Translations under genes and position numbers: made by a program
Shown here: positions 1-6,024 of the stretch, piece after piece
Layout: each line of letters starts with the position of its first letter
Numbering within the stretch: the stretch's first letter is position 1
Origin: Deltaproteobacteria bacterium
GTDB taxonomy: Bacteria > Desulfobacterota > WTBG01
Assembly: GCA_013139225.1 (NCBI GenBank)
Contig: WTBG01000202.1
Span: forward strand, 1 to 6,311
Length of the DNA stretch: 6,311 bases
Direction: 5' to 3'
Notes under the pieces: model-generated
The model's database searches: none
Told to the model about the DNA's origin: nothing
The model's input: only the letters and a program-made list of their open reading frames with translations

Positions 1-884
1 CCCTCAATTTCTGTAATTTTTGGAGGGAACTGGAAATCATCAATTTTTGTCTCGTTAATCAACTCCCCGAACACTTCAATATCATTTATCCGGGCAGTCC
101 CATAGTGTCCATCCAGAGCTAACTTCAATGCAATATACTGTTCCGGAGATGCCCCAAGTATCTCAGCTATCACGGTATCTACAGCTACTGCATCGGTACC
201 AGCAATAATTAGACCCAGTTTTCGCGGTTTGCCGGAACCAGGGCCTTTACCTTCCATAGAGACAATGCCATCAACAATGGACAATGCAGGATTAATTAAG
301 GTATATAAATCCAGCAACATTCTCGATAGATATTCATTGCCTTTTTGTGAAGTTCTCACATGCCATTGTGCTTTTCGTGCTCCTGGAATGCATCCGAAGA
401 TGTTTTTCACTGCCAAGGTAAGAAAAGTGAGGTTGTGTGTTTTTAGCTTCGGAAGATTTATTATTTTATCAGCTTCAAGAACAGCTTTCCCCAAAACAAA
501 ATGTTTGAAATACTTTCCGCCCGGGTGCCTAACCTCAATGGGTTCAAATTCCACAATCTCTATACCCAGTTCCCTTGCAATTTCAGCCACCCCACATTTC
601 TCGGCTACTTTCAGAGCGCTACCCAATTGAGGACTATCACCAATCATTGGATTGGCTCCTGCCTCCAGCACTAATTTTGCTACTGCTCTCACAATTGCTG
701 GATGTGTATTGACACATCTATCTGGTGATCTGCCTACCAAAAAGTTGGGCTTGAGCAGGACCTGATCTCCCTTATTTACAAAAGAACCTATGCCACCAAG
801 GAGATTTAGCCCGTCTTTTACTTTTTGATATACCTTTTCAGATTCGTAATCATCACACTTGACGATCGATACCGTTGTTCCCAT
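1..884 (-). CDS. DUF362 domain protein, C-terminus cut by window edge
   Basis: The open frame starts at the ATG ending at 884 and runs off the left edge after 294 codons. It shows the conserved blocks of the DUF362 (COG2006) family in order: KPNF at residues 45-48, GDSP at 82-85, LPKLKTH at 144-150, KNIFG at 160-164, VDGI with GKGPGSG at 204-218, and TDAVAVDTV at 230-238. Many family members carry 4Fe-4S ferredoxin motifs. None is visible in this part, and any C-terminal one would lie outside the window. The family's biochemical role is not well established, so no function is assigned. An in-frame TGA directly precedes the ATG, so no longer start exists, and AGGA lies 7 bases upstream. It follows pgsA by 124 bases on the same strand and may be a separate unit. 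Family assignment is firm; function is unknown. Confidence 0.9.
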   Translation of the reverse strand, partial: MGTTVSIVKCDDYESEKVYQKVKDGLNLLGGIGSFVNKGDQVLLKPNFLVGRSPDRCVNTHPAIVRAVAKLVLEAGANPMIGDSPQLGSALKVAEKCGVAEIARELGIEIVEFEPIEVRHPGGKYFKHFVLGKAVLEADKIINLPKLKTHNLTFLTLAVKNIFGCIPGARKAQWHVRTSQKGNEYLSRMLLDLYTLINPALSIVDGIVSMEGKGPGSGKPRKLGLIIAGTDAVAVDTVIAEILGASPEQYIALKLALDGHYGTARINDIEVFGELINETKIDDFQFPPKITEIE

Positions 885-1008
885 TCAACATTCCTGGCTT
901 TCCCAATGACATAGTGATGCCGTGAAGTATGGTTTGGTTAAAAAAGGATAGTTGCGATGACTCTCATTGGAGCAGATTACAGCAAACAGAGGGCATGCTA
1001 TGGATGGT
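885..1008 (-). other. pgsA-DUF362 intergenic region
   Basis: These 124 bases hold no open frame or repeat array. The only structure seen is a 7-base inverted pair, CCAATGA (903-909) and TCATTGG (964-970), separated by 54 bases, which may be chance. No clear promoter or terminator is visible. Confidence 0.35.
892..895 (-). promoter_or_regulatory. Ribosome binding site of the DUF362 gene
   Basis: AGGA on the minus strand sits 7 bases before the ATG ending at 884. Together with the in-frame TGA immediately before that ATG, it fixes the start of the gene. Confidence 0.6.
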
Positions 1009-1566
1009 TTAGGATGTGAAGGTTTTTTCAAAAAATTTGATAAAATAGATAAGGCCTGACCAGATAGTAATAAACATGGCTATCCACAAAACAATCATGC
1101 CTACCAGGTGAAAACTTATATTAAAGTAGGTGTAGTGAATAAGAAGTCCTACAATTGCAATCAGTTGAAAAACTGTCTTATATTTTGCCAGCCTACTGGA
1201 TTCAATGGGAATTCCCTCATGAGCAACTGCAATTCTCAAACCGGTTACAGCCACTTCTCTGGCTATAATGATAGCTACTATCCAGGCGGGAACCCTGTTT
1301 AAGGAGAGGAGCATAATCAGAGTTATGCTTACCAGAATCTTGTCAGCCAAGGGGTCTAGAAATTTTCCTAGAGAGGTAACGAGATTTTGTTTCCGGGCGA
1401 TATAGCCGTCCAGCCAGTCTGTACATCCAGCTAGCGCAAAGATTACGGCAGCAATAAGGCAGGAGGTTTTGCTGGTGGAATTGAGAAGAATAATAATCAG
1501 AATAGGTGCAATAACAATCCTGGTAAGTGTCAAATTGTTAGCCAGGTTAAAAATGCGTTTTGCCAT
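1009..1566 (-). CDS. pgsA: CDP-diacylglycerol--glycerol-3-phosphate 3-phosphatidyltransferase
   Basis: The enzyme joins CDP-diacylglycerol and sn-glycerol 3-phosphate to give phosphatidylglycerophosphate and CMP, the committed step to phosphatidylglycerol and cardiolipin in the inner membrane. The 185-residue protein carries the complete CDP-alcohol phosphotransferase signature D50-x2-D53-G54-x2-A57-R58-x8-G67-x3-D71-x3-D75, whose aspartates bind the metal ions. The R103-E104 block with V107-T-G-L-R111 is typical of PgsA rather than of phosphatidylserine synthase. Hydrophobic stretches at about 10-30, 35-48, 77-90, 93-102, 131-144 and 152-176 fit six membrane helices. Length is normal for PgsA. 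The start is the first ATG after an in-frame TGA. The nearest purine-rich stretch, AAGGA, is 16 bases away, too far to be a normal ribosome binding site. It lies 126 bases downstream of metG, same strand. Confidence 0.95.
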   Translation of the reverse strand: MAKRIFNLANNLTLTRIVIAPILIIILLNSTSKTSCLIAAVIFALAGCTDWLDGYIARKQNLVTSLGKFLDPLADKILVSITLIMLLSLNRVPAWIVAIIIAREVAVTGLRIAVAHEGIPIESSRLAKYKTVFQLIAIVGLLIHYTYFNISFHLVGMIVLWIAMFITIWSGLIYFIKFFEKTFTS

Positions 1567-1692
1567 GATTCAGTATAGTTGTTCCTTGGGATGGATTGTG
1601 CTTGTTTGGAATCAATGCCCCTCGATGTATGGTGGGGGGAAATGATTAAATTTGAGTTATGTCTAAAGCTCTGTCCGAGCTATCTTGCGAGA
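1567..1692 (-). other. metG-pgsA intergenic region
   Basis: These 126 bases hold no open frame of note. Two small inverted repeats are visible. AGCTC (1667-1671) and GAGCT (1677-1681) flank a 5-base loop just after the metG stop, with only a short TTT following on the minus strand. CCCC (1618-1621) can pair with the G run at 1634-1639. Neither makes a convincing intrinsic terminator, so read-through from metG into pgsA is possible. Confidence 0.4.
1572..1577 (-). promoter_or_regulatory. Possible -10 box close to the pgsA start
   Basis: TATACT on the minus strand ends 5 bases before the pgsA ATG. If it works as a -10 element, transcription would begin at or next to the start codon, giving a leaderless or nearly leaderless message. 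That would fit the lack of a well-placed ribosome binding site. The hexamer 17 bases upstream (CACAAT) is a poor -35, so this is a weak call. Confidence 0.22.
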
Positions 1693-3231
1693 TTAATTTT
1701 CTATTCGTGGAAAAAGAGGAGGTATTTTTGTCACTACTGTTCCCTCTTTTAACATACCCCATTTCTTAATGTTATCGAGCCTTTGCTGGTCTATGCTTTC
1801 CTTCATTCCCAGCGCCCCCCACATTTTTTCTGCTGATGAGGGGATAAAGGGAAAGAGTAAGATAGATATGAACCTTAAGGATTCAAGCACGGAATAAATT
1901 ACTGTGGCCAGTCTTTTCTGCTTGTTCGTATCTTTTGCCAGGAACCAAGGTGCAGACTCATCGATATACTTATTGGTCATTGCTATTAATTCCCAGATTG
2001 AATCCAATGACTTTTGGAAAGCTACTTCCCCCATATGAGTGTCTACTTTTTTCACAACCTGAACTGCCTTCTCATGTAAACTCTCATCAATTGCTTCAAA
2101 GCTTGAGTGTTTTGGTATACGTCCCTTAAAATATTTAATGGTCATGGCAAGTGAACGATTTAAAAGATTTCCCAGGTCGTTAGCCAGGCTGCTGTTGACG
2201 CGATGAATAAGTGCCTTGTGTGAAAAATCTGAGTCTAGTCCAAATGTACCCTCTCGCAGGAGAAAAAAACGGATGGGGTCAGTTCCATAATTTTCAATAA
2301 GCATATTGGGTTCAACCGTATTATGTAGAGATTTAGACATTTTCTTGCCTTCTATTGTCCACCACCCATGGGCAAATACCATCCGAGGGGGTTCAAGACC
2401 CATAGCCTTTAGCATTGTTGGCCAATAGACGCAGTGGGTTGTGAGAATATCCTTGCCAATGAGATGAACGGCATTCTTCCAGAAGGGAAAAAATCTATCA
2501 TTGTCTTTAAGGTATCCTGATGCACTAACATAATTAATGAGGGCATCAAACCAGACATATGTTACATAATCACTATCGAATGGAATCGGTATCCCCCAGG
2601 AGAGACGTTTCCGTGGGCGTGAAATGCAAAGGTCTTCCAAAGGTTGTCTCAGGAATCCCAGGATCTCATTTCGGCGAGTTTGGGGAAGAACAAAGCTTTC
2701 ATGCTTCTCAATATAGTCAATGAGCCATTTTTGATAATTACTCATTCGGAAAAAATAATTAGACTCTTTTATCTGTTGGACAGTACGCCCACATTCAGGG
2801 CAGCAACCTTCAACAAGGTCCTTTTCGGTCCAGAATCTTTCGTCGGGTACACAATACCATCCTTCATAGCTTGTCTTATATATTTCCCCTTTTTTGTATA
2901 GGTAAATGAGGATTTCTTGTACAACTGTTTTATGCCTTTCTTCTGTGGTTCGAATGAAAGCGTCGTTAGAAATGTTGAACTTCTTCCAAAGATCTTGAAA
3001 GCGGACAACCATTTCATCACAGTGCTCCTGGGGAGATATGTTTCTCTCTCGTGCTGCTTCTTGAACTTTCTGACCGTGTTCATCTATACCAGTCAGAAAG
3101 AATACTTTTGATCCCGTTAATCTATGGTATCTTGCCAAGACATCGGCTGCTATGGTAGTATAAGCATGCCCAATGTGAGGAATGTCATTAACGTAGTATA
3201 TTGGTGTGGTTACATAAAATGTGTTTTCCAT
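1693..3231 (-). CDS. metG: Methionyl-tRNA synthetase, short form
   Basis: This cytoplasmic class I synthetase charges tRNA-Met with methionine using ATP. The HIGH signature is at 19-22 and KMSKS at 297-301, both intact, and FDALINY at 228-234 belongs to the conserved core. The Rossmann domain holds an inserted connective region with a small metal knuckle: C127, D130, C144 and C147. An Asp stands where many family members have a second Cys. The helical anticodon-binding domain begins near NDLGNLLNR (351-359) and includes the SAPW motif at 426-429. The protein ends at LFPRIEN, where the catalytic plus anticodon core normally stops, so the C-terminal Trbp111-like tRNA-binding and dimerisation domain of longer MetRS proteins is missing. 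At 512 residues it matches the short MetRS class, so this is not a truncation. Its ATG is 13 bases after the ricT stop, with only a weak GGAT before it, suggesting translational coupling. Confidence 0.97.
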   Translation of the reverse strand: MENTFYVTTPIYYVNDIPHIGHAYTTIAADVLARYHRLTGSKVFFLTGIDEHGQKVQEAARERNISPQEHCDEMVVRFQDLWKKFNISNDAFIRTTEERHKTVVQEILIYLYKKGEIYKTSYEGWYCVPDERFWTEKDLVEGCCPECGRTVQQIKESNYFFRMSNYQKWLIDYIEKHESFVLPQTRRNEILGFLRQPLEDLCISRPRKRLSWGIPIPFDSDYVTYVWFDALINYVSASGYLKDNDRFFPFWKNAVHLIGKDILTTHCVYWPTMLKAMGLEPPRMVFAHGWWTIEGKKMSKSLHNTVEPNMLIENYGTDPIRFFLLREGTFGLDSDFSHKALIHRVNSSLANDLGNLLNRSLAMTIKYFKGRIPKHSSFEAIDESLHEKAVQVVKKVDTHMGEVAFQKSLDSIWELIAMTNKYIDESAPWFLAKDTNKQKRLATVIYSVLESLRFISILLFPFIPSSAEKMWGALGMKESIDQQRLDNIKKWGMLKEGTVVTKIPPLFPRIEN

Positions 3232-3244
3232 GAATTATCCAATA

Positions 3245-4072
3245 TTATTTTTTCTTTCCTATTTTCAAAAAGCTTTCTTTTTTAATTTCTTCAAGTGGTA
3301 CCTCTATTTCTTTACTACTATTATCTGGTTTGATCCAAACTTTTTGTCTTAAAATATCTTGTTTCGTAACCTTTCCTGTTAGCAATTCTGTAACCACTTT
3401 TTTCCCGTACTTGGGAAGTCTTTTCTTGTACTCACAATATGTTTTATGTTCATAGATGAGACAACACATCAGTCTGCCGCATACTCCTGAGATCTTTGTT
3501 GGATCAAGGGACAATCCCTGGTCCTTAGCCATCCTGACGGTAATTGGCTCAAAATCATGAAGGAAAGAAGAGCAGCACAACTCTCTTCCACAGCGTCCAA
3601 TACCTCCTGCCATTTTCGCTCGATTGCGAGACCCAATCTGTTTCATTTCTACTCTTGCATGAAAATCAGATGCTAAATTTTTTACCAAGTTTCTGAAATC
3701 TATTCTTCCTTCTGCAGTAAAATAACAGGTAAACTTATTGATATTCGGGATACTTTCAACCTTAACTAATTTCATGGGAAGTTCCAGCTCCTTAATTCTT
3801 TCAAGACAAGCTTGGTAGACCTCCTTTTCTTTATGACCCTTCCTGGATTCATAGTCAAGATCAGCCTCTGTTGTCTTTCTAATAACCCTTTGGTGAGATT
3901 TGAGAGAGGGAATAGAAGAATCAGATTCTTTAACCTCGGTTACTGTGCCCATCTTGAGTCCATCCTCCCACTCCACCATTACTTTATCCCCTATCTCTAA
4001 ATCAAGGTCACGTGCATCATAATCTAAAATCGCGCCCTTCTTTTGAAATCTAATTTTTGCTATTCGTTTCAT
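3245..4072 (-). CDS. ricT: PSP1-domain RicT (YaaT) family protein
   Basis: This is a PSP1-domain protein like Bacillus YaaT/RicT. In B. subtilis RicT forms an iron-sulfur-bearing complex with RicA (YmcA) and RicF (YlbF) that acts with RNase Y in mRNA maturation and affects sporulation, competence and biofilms. From the chosen start the protein has 275 residues. The Cys-rich PSP1 core is intact: C161-G-R-E-L-C166-C167, then C198-G-R-L-M-C203-C204 and C213. These Cys are the likely cluster ligands. The N-terminus (AKIRFQKKG) and the Lys-rich tail are family-like. The frame stays open 21 codons further upstream, to an ATG ending at 4135, but the ATG ending at 4072 has GGAGG 9 bases before it and gives the usual family length. 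holB lies upstream and metG 13 bases downstream, a common neighbourhood for this family. No RicA or RicF gene is in the window, so the partner complex cannot be assumed. Confidence 0.93.
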   Translation of the reverse strand: MKRIAKIRFQKKGAILDYDARDLDLEIGDKVMVEWEDGLKMGTVTEVKESDSSIPSLKSHQRVIRKTTEADLDYESRKGHKEKEVYQACLERIKELELPMKLVKVESIPNINKFTCYFTAEGRIDFRNLVKNLASDFHARVEMKQIGSRNRAKMAGGIGRCGRELCCSSFLHDFEPITVRMAKDQGLSLDPTKISGVCGRLMCCLIYEHKTYCEYKKRLPKYGKKVVTELLTGKVTKQDILRQKVWIKPDNSSKEIEVPLEEIKKESFLKIGKKK

Positions 4073-4081
4073 TAAAAAGTA

Positions 4082-4086
4082 CCTCC
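4082..4086 (-). promoter_or_regulatory. Strong ribosome binding site deciding the ricT start
   Basis: GGAGG on the minus strand, with a 9-base spacer to the ATG ending at 4072. It is the best Shine-Dalgarno match seen before any gene in the window. It lies inside the in-frame upstream extension of the ricT frame, which argues against the longer start. Confidence 0.85.
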
Positions 4087-4142
4087 AATCTAATTGCTTA
4101 GGAAAATCTTTTTTGCTAAATGTTTCCGAAAACAATTAAAGT

Positions 4143-4201
4143 GATGCTGGATAAAATGCAAATCGGATATATAACGCATCCTGTATCTAGTATCCAGAAT
4201 C
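4143..4201. repeat. Imperfect inverted repeat in the holB-ricT gap
   Basis: GATGCTGGATA (4143-4153) and TATCCAGAATC (4191-4201) are inverted copies matching at 10 of 11 positions. A short inner pair, ATGC (4156-4159) with GCAT (4176-4179), could extend the fold. The right arm is part of the heptamer array and the left arm is the same heptamer unit in the opposite orientation. There is no T run after it on the minus strand, so it does not look like a terminator. Confidence 0.6.
4177..4201. repeat. Degenerate 7-base tandem repeat, array 1
   Basis: Read on the plus strand the units are CATCCTG, TATCTAG, TATCCAG and a partial AATC, consensus NATCYWG. The array lies in the 188-base gap between holB and ricT. 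Its last 18 bases match those at 5302-5319 with one difference, in the same register and orientation, so the two arrays belong to one repeat family. Confidence 0.7.
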
Positions 4202-4260
4202 ATTTAATTAAAATCTACAATCAGGTATTCTTGCCCGAAGCGAGTTAAATTTATCAAACC

Positions 4261-5238
4261 CTATTGGCACAGTCTTAAAAGCATGGTTTCAATGGAAAGT
4301 TTGGGATTAACATTATTGTTAATGGCCAACTGTGCTTCATTCACAATCTGAAACTTATAAAAGAGATTGGAGTGGCTCAAACGACCTGCTATGCTTCTAA
4401 CCTCATTTTTAAGGTCTCCATTTATAAGATAGTTTAAACGGTCTGTTTCTTTAAATGTTAAAAGGTCTCTGAACCATAATCTAAAAAAATCTAATTTCTC
4501 CAGTATTGTTTCTTTGTCTTTACTTAGTAATTCGGCAAGATCAAGAATTTCTGTGACACAACCTTTGTTTAAGAGATTAATCCTTTCAAGCAACTCCTTT
4601 CTTTCCTGAAGCACACCACCCTCCATCCACTGCATAGCCCTACCAAGACTTCCACCAGCTAAAGAGGCAATAAGCTCAAGTTCCGCACTTTCTTCCCCTC
4701 CATGTTTTTCTATCATAAGTTCCAAAATCAACTCTACTGACAGGGGTTGAAACATAACTCTCTGACATCTGGATCTGATAGTGGATATTACCTGATAAGG
4801 AGTTGATGTCAACAGGATTAAAATAGTATGGGGTGGTGGTTCCTCCAGGGTTTTGAGGAGACAATTAGAAGATTGGAGATTCATCCTCTCCACTTTATCA
4901 ATAATAACTACTTTTTGCTTTCCTTCATATAAAGTATATTTTATCCGTTCTTGCATTCTTCTAATCTGGTCTATCTTAATATAGTCTCCTTCAGGTTCAA
5001 TCCAGAATATGTCGGGATGGTTAGAATGTTCAATCTTTTTACAAGAGATGCAGCAACCACAGAAATCGCCATTCTCTGCTTTACAATTTAATGCCTTTGC
5101 CATTGCAATGGCTGTAATTCCTTTCCCAATGCCAGAGATGCCAGTAAAAAGATAAGCATGAGAAACAGTCACTCTCTTTATTGCATTTGTTAGAATATTA
5201 ATTTGTCTGTCTTGCCCTTTAATATTTTTAAATGACAT
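4261..5238 (-). CDS. holB: DNA polymerase III subunit delta-prime
   Basis: This is a clamp-loader subunit of the AAA+ superfamily, which with delta and tau/gamma loads the beta sliding clamp at replication forks. The 325 residues follow the family layout: HAYLFTG at 27-33, a Walker-A-like loop G33-x2-G36-x-G38-K39-G40, and a zinc knuckle from C52, C60, C63 and C66 (plus an extra C62). HPD (74-76), the LLKTLEEPP block (127-135) and the SRC motif (156-158) follow. Walker B reads VVIIDKVERMN (110-120): the usual catalytic acidic residue after D114 is Lys, which fits a non-hydrolysing delta-prime rather than a DnaX motor subunit. DnaX proteins are also longer. The C-terminal third is helical and diverged, as usual. 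The start follows an in-frame TAA. Only AAAGG, three bases from the ATG, resembles a ribosome binding site. tmk lies 96 bases upstream, ricT 188 bases downstream; both gaps hold repeats. Confidence 0.93.
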   Translation of the reverse strand: MSFKNIKGQDRQINILTNAIKRVTVSHAYLFTGISGIGKGITAIAMAKALNCKAENGDFCGCCISCKKIEHSNHPDIFWIEPEGDYIKIDQIRRMQERIKYTLYEGKQKVVIIDKVERMNLQSSNCLLKTLEEPPPHTILILLTSTPYQVISTIRSRCQRVMFQPLSVELILELMIEKHGGEESAELELIASLAGGSLGRAMQWMEGGVLQERKELLERINLLNKGCVTEILDLAELLSKDKETILEKLDFFRLWFRDLLTFKETDRLNYLINGDLKNEVRSIAGRLSHSNLFYKFQIVNEAQLAINNNVNPKLSIETMLLRLCQ

Positions 5239-5259
5239 CTGCCTTTACTCTATTGCTTA

Positions 5260-5265
5260 AGTATA
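5260..5265 (-). promoter_or_regulatory. Possible -10 box upstream of holB
   Basis: TATACT on the minus strand lies 21 bases before the holB ATG, with a TG immediately 5' of it. A start about seven bases downstream would give a leader of roughly 15 bases. No good -35 hexamer is seen; the expected spacer is occupied by the 9-base repeat array. Weak call. Confidence 0.22.
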
Positions 5266-5268
5266 CAC

Positions 5269-5295
5269 CGCAGAGCCCGCTGAGATCGCAGAGGC
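5269..5295. repeat. Degenerate 9-base tandem repeat, three units
   Basis: On the plus strand three adjacent units read CGCAGAGCC, CGCTGAGAT and CGCAGAGGC, consensus CGCWGAGNN. It lies in the tmk-holB gap beside heptamer array 2. GAGCC (5273-5277) and GGCTC (5293-5297) can also pair across it. It resembles the CGCAGAG-type intergenic repeats I recall from several bacterial genomes, but I cannot confirm a named family. Confidence 0.65.
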
Positions 5296-5301
5296 TCAAA
5301 A

Positions 5302-5329
5302 TATCTAGCATCCAGAATCTTGCATCTTG
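5302..5329. repeat. Degenerate 7-base tandem repeat, array 2
   Basis: Four consecutive units on the plus strand read TATCTAG, CATCCAG, AATCTTG and CATCTTG, consensus NATCYWG. The array fills the space between the 9-base array and the tmk stop codon, ending 5 bases before the stop. The first 18 bases match array 1 at 4184-4201 at 17 positions. Confidence 0.75.
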
Positions 5330-5334
5330 TTCAT

Positions 5335-5976
5335 TTAACCTGCCATCTTCTTAATAACTGCTGTCCGGATTTCCCGATGAACTGCAGAGATGTCCTCTCT
5401 GCCGTCAACAATATGAAAACGGTTGCTGTTGTGTTCAGCGATTTGAAGGTATCCTAATCTTACCATTTGGTGAAATTCAACACTCTTTTCTTCAAATCGA
5501 TTTTCGCAGACTTCTTGGTTTGTGGTTTTCATTCTATCTTCTGTTCTTTTAAGACCTATCTCTACTGGACAATCTATTAAGACAGTGAGATTAGGGGTTA
5601 GGTTGTCAGTTGTGAACCGATTAAGACGTTCCAGAAAATCCTCGCTTATTCCCTGGACAAAGCCTTGATAAACTGATGTCGCATCGGTAAATCGATCGCA
5701 TAAAACAACGCATCCTTGTTCTAGTGCTGGTCTTATTACATCTTTTACATGTTGAGCGCGAGAAGCTTGATAGAGGAGAAGCTCTGTTTTGATATCGATA
5801 TCAGTATTTTCAGAATCAAGCAGTATTCTTCTTATTTTATCACCTATTTTGGTGCCCCCTGGCTCTCTGGTAGTGATAACTGAGCGGTTCTTCTTTTTCA
5901 GGAAATCCTTAAGAAAAGAAATTTGTGTGGTTTTACCACAACCCTCTATGCCTTCAAAGGTGATAAAGTACTTCAT
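5335..5976 (-). CDS. tmk: Thymidylate kinase
   Basis: The enzyme phosphorylates dTMP to dTDP with ATP, feeding dTTP synthesis in the cytoplasm. The 213-residue length is normal. The P-loop is at G9-x4-G14-K15-T16. The TREPGGT block at 36-42 and the D94-R95-F96 motif followed by Y103-Q104-G105 line the nucleotide site. The lid segment around 143-150 carries R144 and R148, as in the E. coli type of enzyme, whose P-loop lacks an Arg. The start is the first ATG after an in-frame TAA. No clear ribosome binding site precedes it; the nearest candidate, AAGAG, is 14 bases away. It follows the nitroreductase gene by 48 bases and precedes holB by 96 bases, the common bacterial tmk-holB pairing. Confidence 0.97.
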   Translation of the reverse strand: MKYFITFEGIEGCGKTTQISFLKDFLKKKNRSVITTREPGGTKIGDKIRRILLDSENTDIDIKTELLLYQASRAQHVKDVIRPALEQGCVVLCDRFTDATSVYQGFVQGISEDFLERLNRFTTDNLTPNLTVLIDCPVEIGLKRTEDRMKTTNQEVCENRFEEKSVEFHQMVRLGYLQIAEHNSNRFHIVDGREDISAVHREIRTAVIKKMAG

Positions 5977-6024
5977 GGTGATTTAAATAGCTCTTAATTT
6001 CAAACTGTTGAAGTAACAAATCTT

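Noticed and set aside
229..630. Plus-strand open frame of 133 codons
   Set aside because: It lies wholly opposite the DUF362 gene, whose minus-strand frame shows strong family motifs. The plus-strand product resembles no family and has no supporting start context.
903..970. CCAATGA/TCATTGG inverted pair as an operator
   Set aside because: Seven bases separated by 54 can arise by chance in this length, and there is no internal symmetry or nearby promoter to support it.
1667..1681. Five-base-pair hairpin as metG terminator
   Set aside because: The stem is short and only TTT follows on the minus strand, so it does not meet the usual form of an intrinsic terminator.
2769..3083. Minus-strand open frame of 104 codons inside metG
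   Set aside because: It is a shifted frame within the intact metG gene, over the connective region. The metG frame is continuous and conserved there, so this is a shadow and not a frameshift.
4684..5238. holB as a dnaX (tau/gamma) gene
   Set aside because: Length of 325 residues, a Lys in place of the Walker B catalytic acid, and the tmk-ricT context all favour delta-prime.
4177..5329. The two repeat arrays as a CRISPR remnant
   Set aside because: Units are 7 or 9 bases with no spacers between them, unlike CRISPR repeats, and no cas genes are present.
4143..5329. Repeats flanking holB as ends of a mobile element
   Set aside because: The shared 18 bases are direct and interspersed with simple tandem units. 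holB is a native housekeeping gene in its usual order, and no transposase is present.
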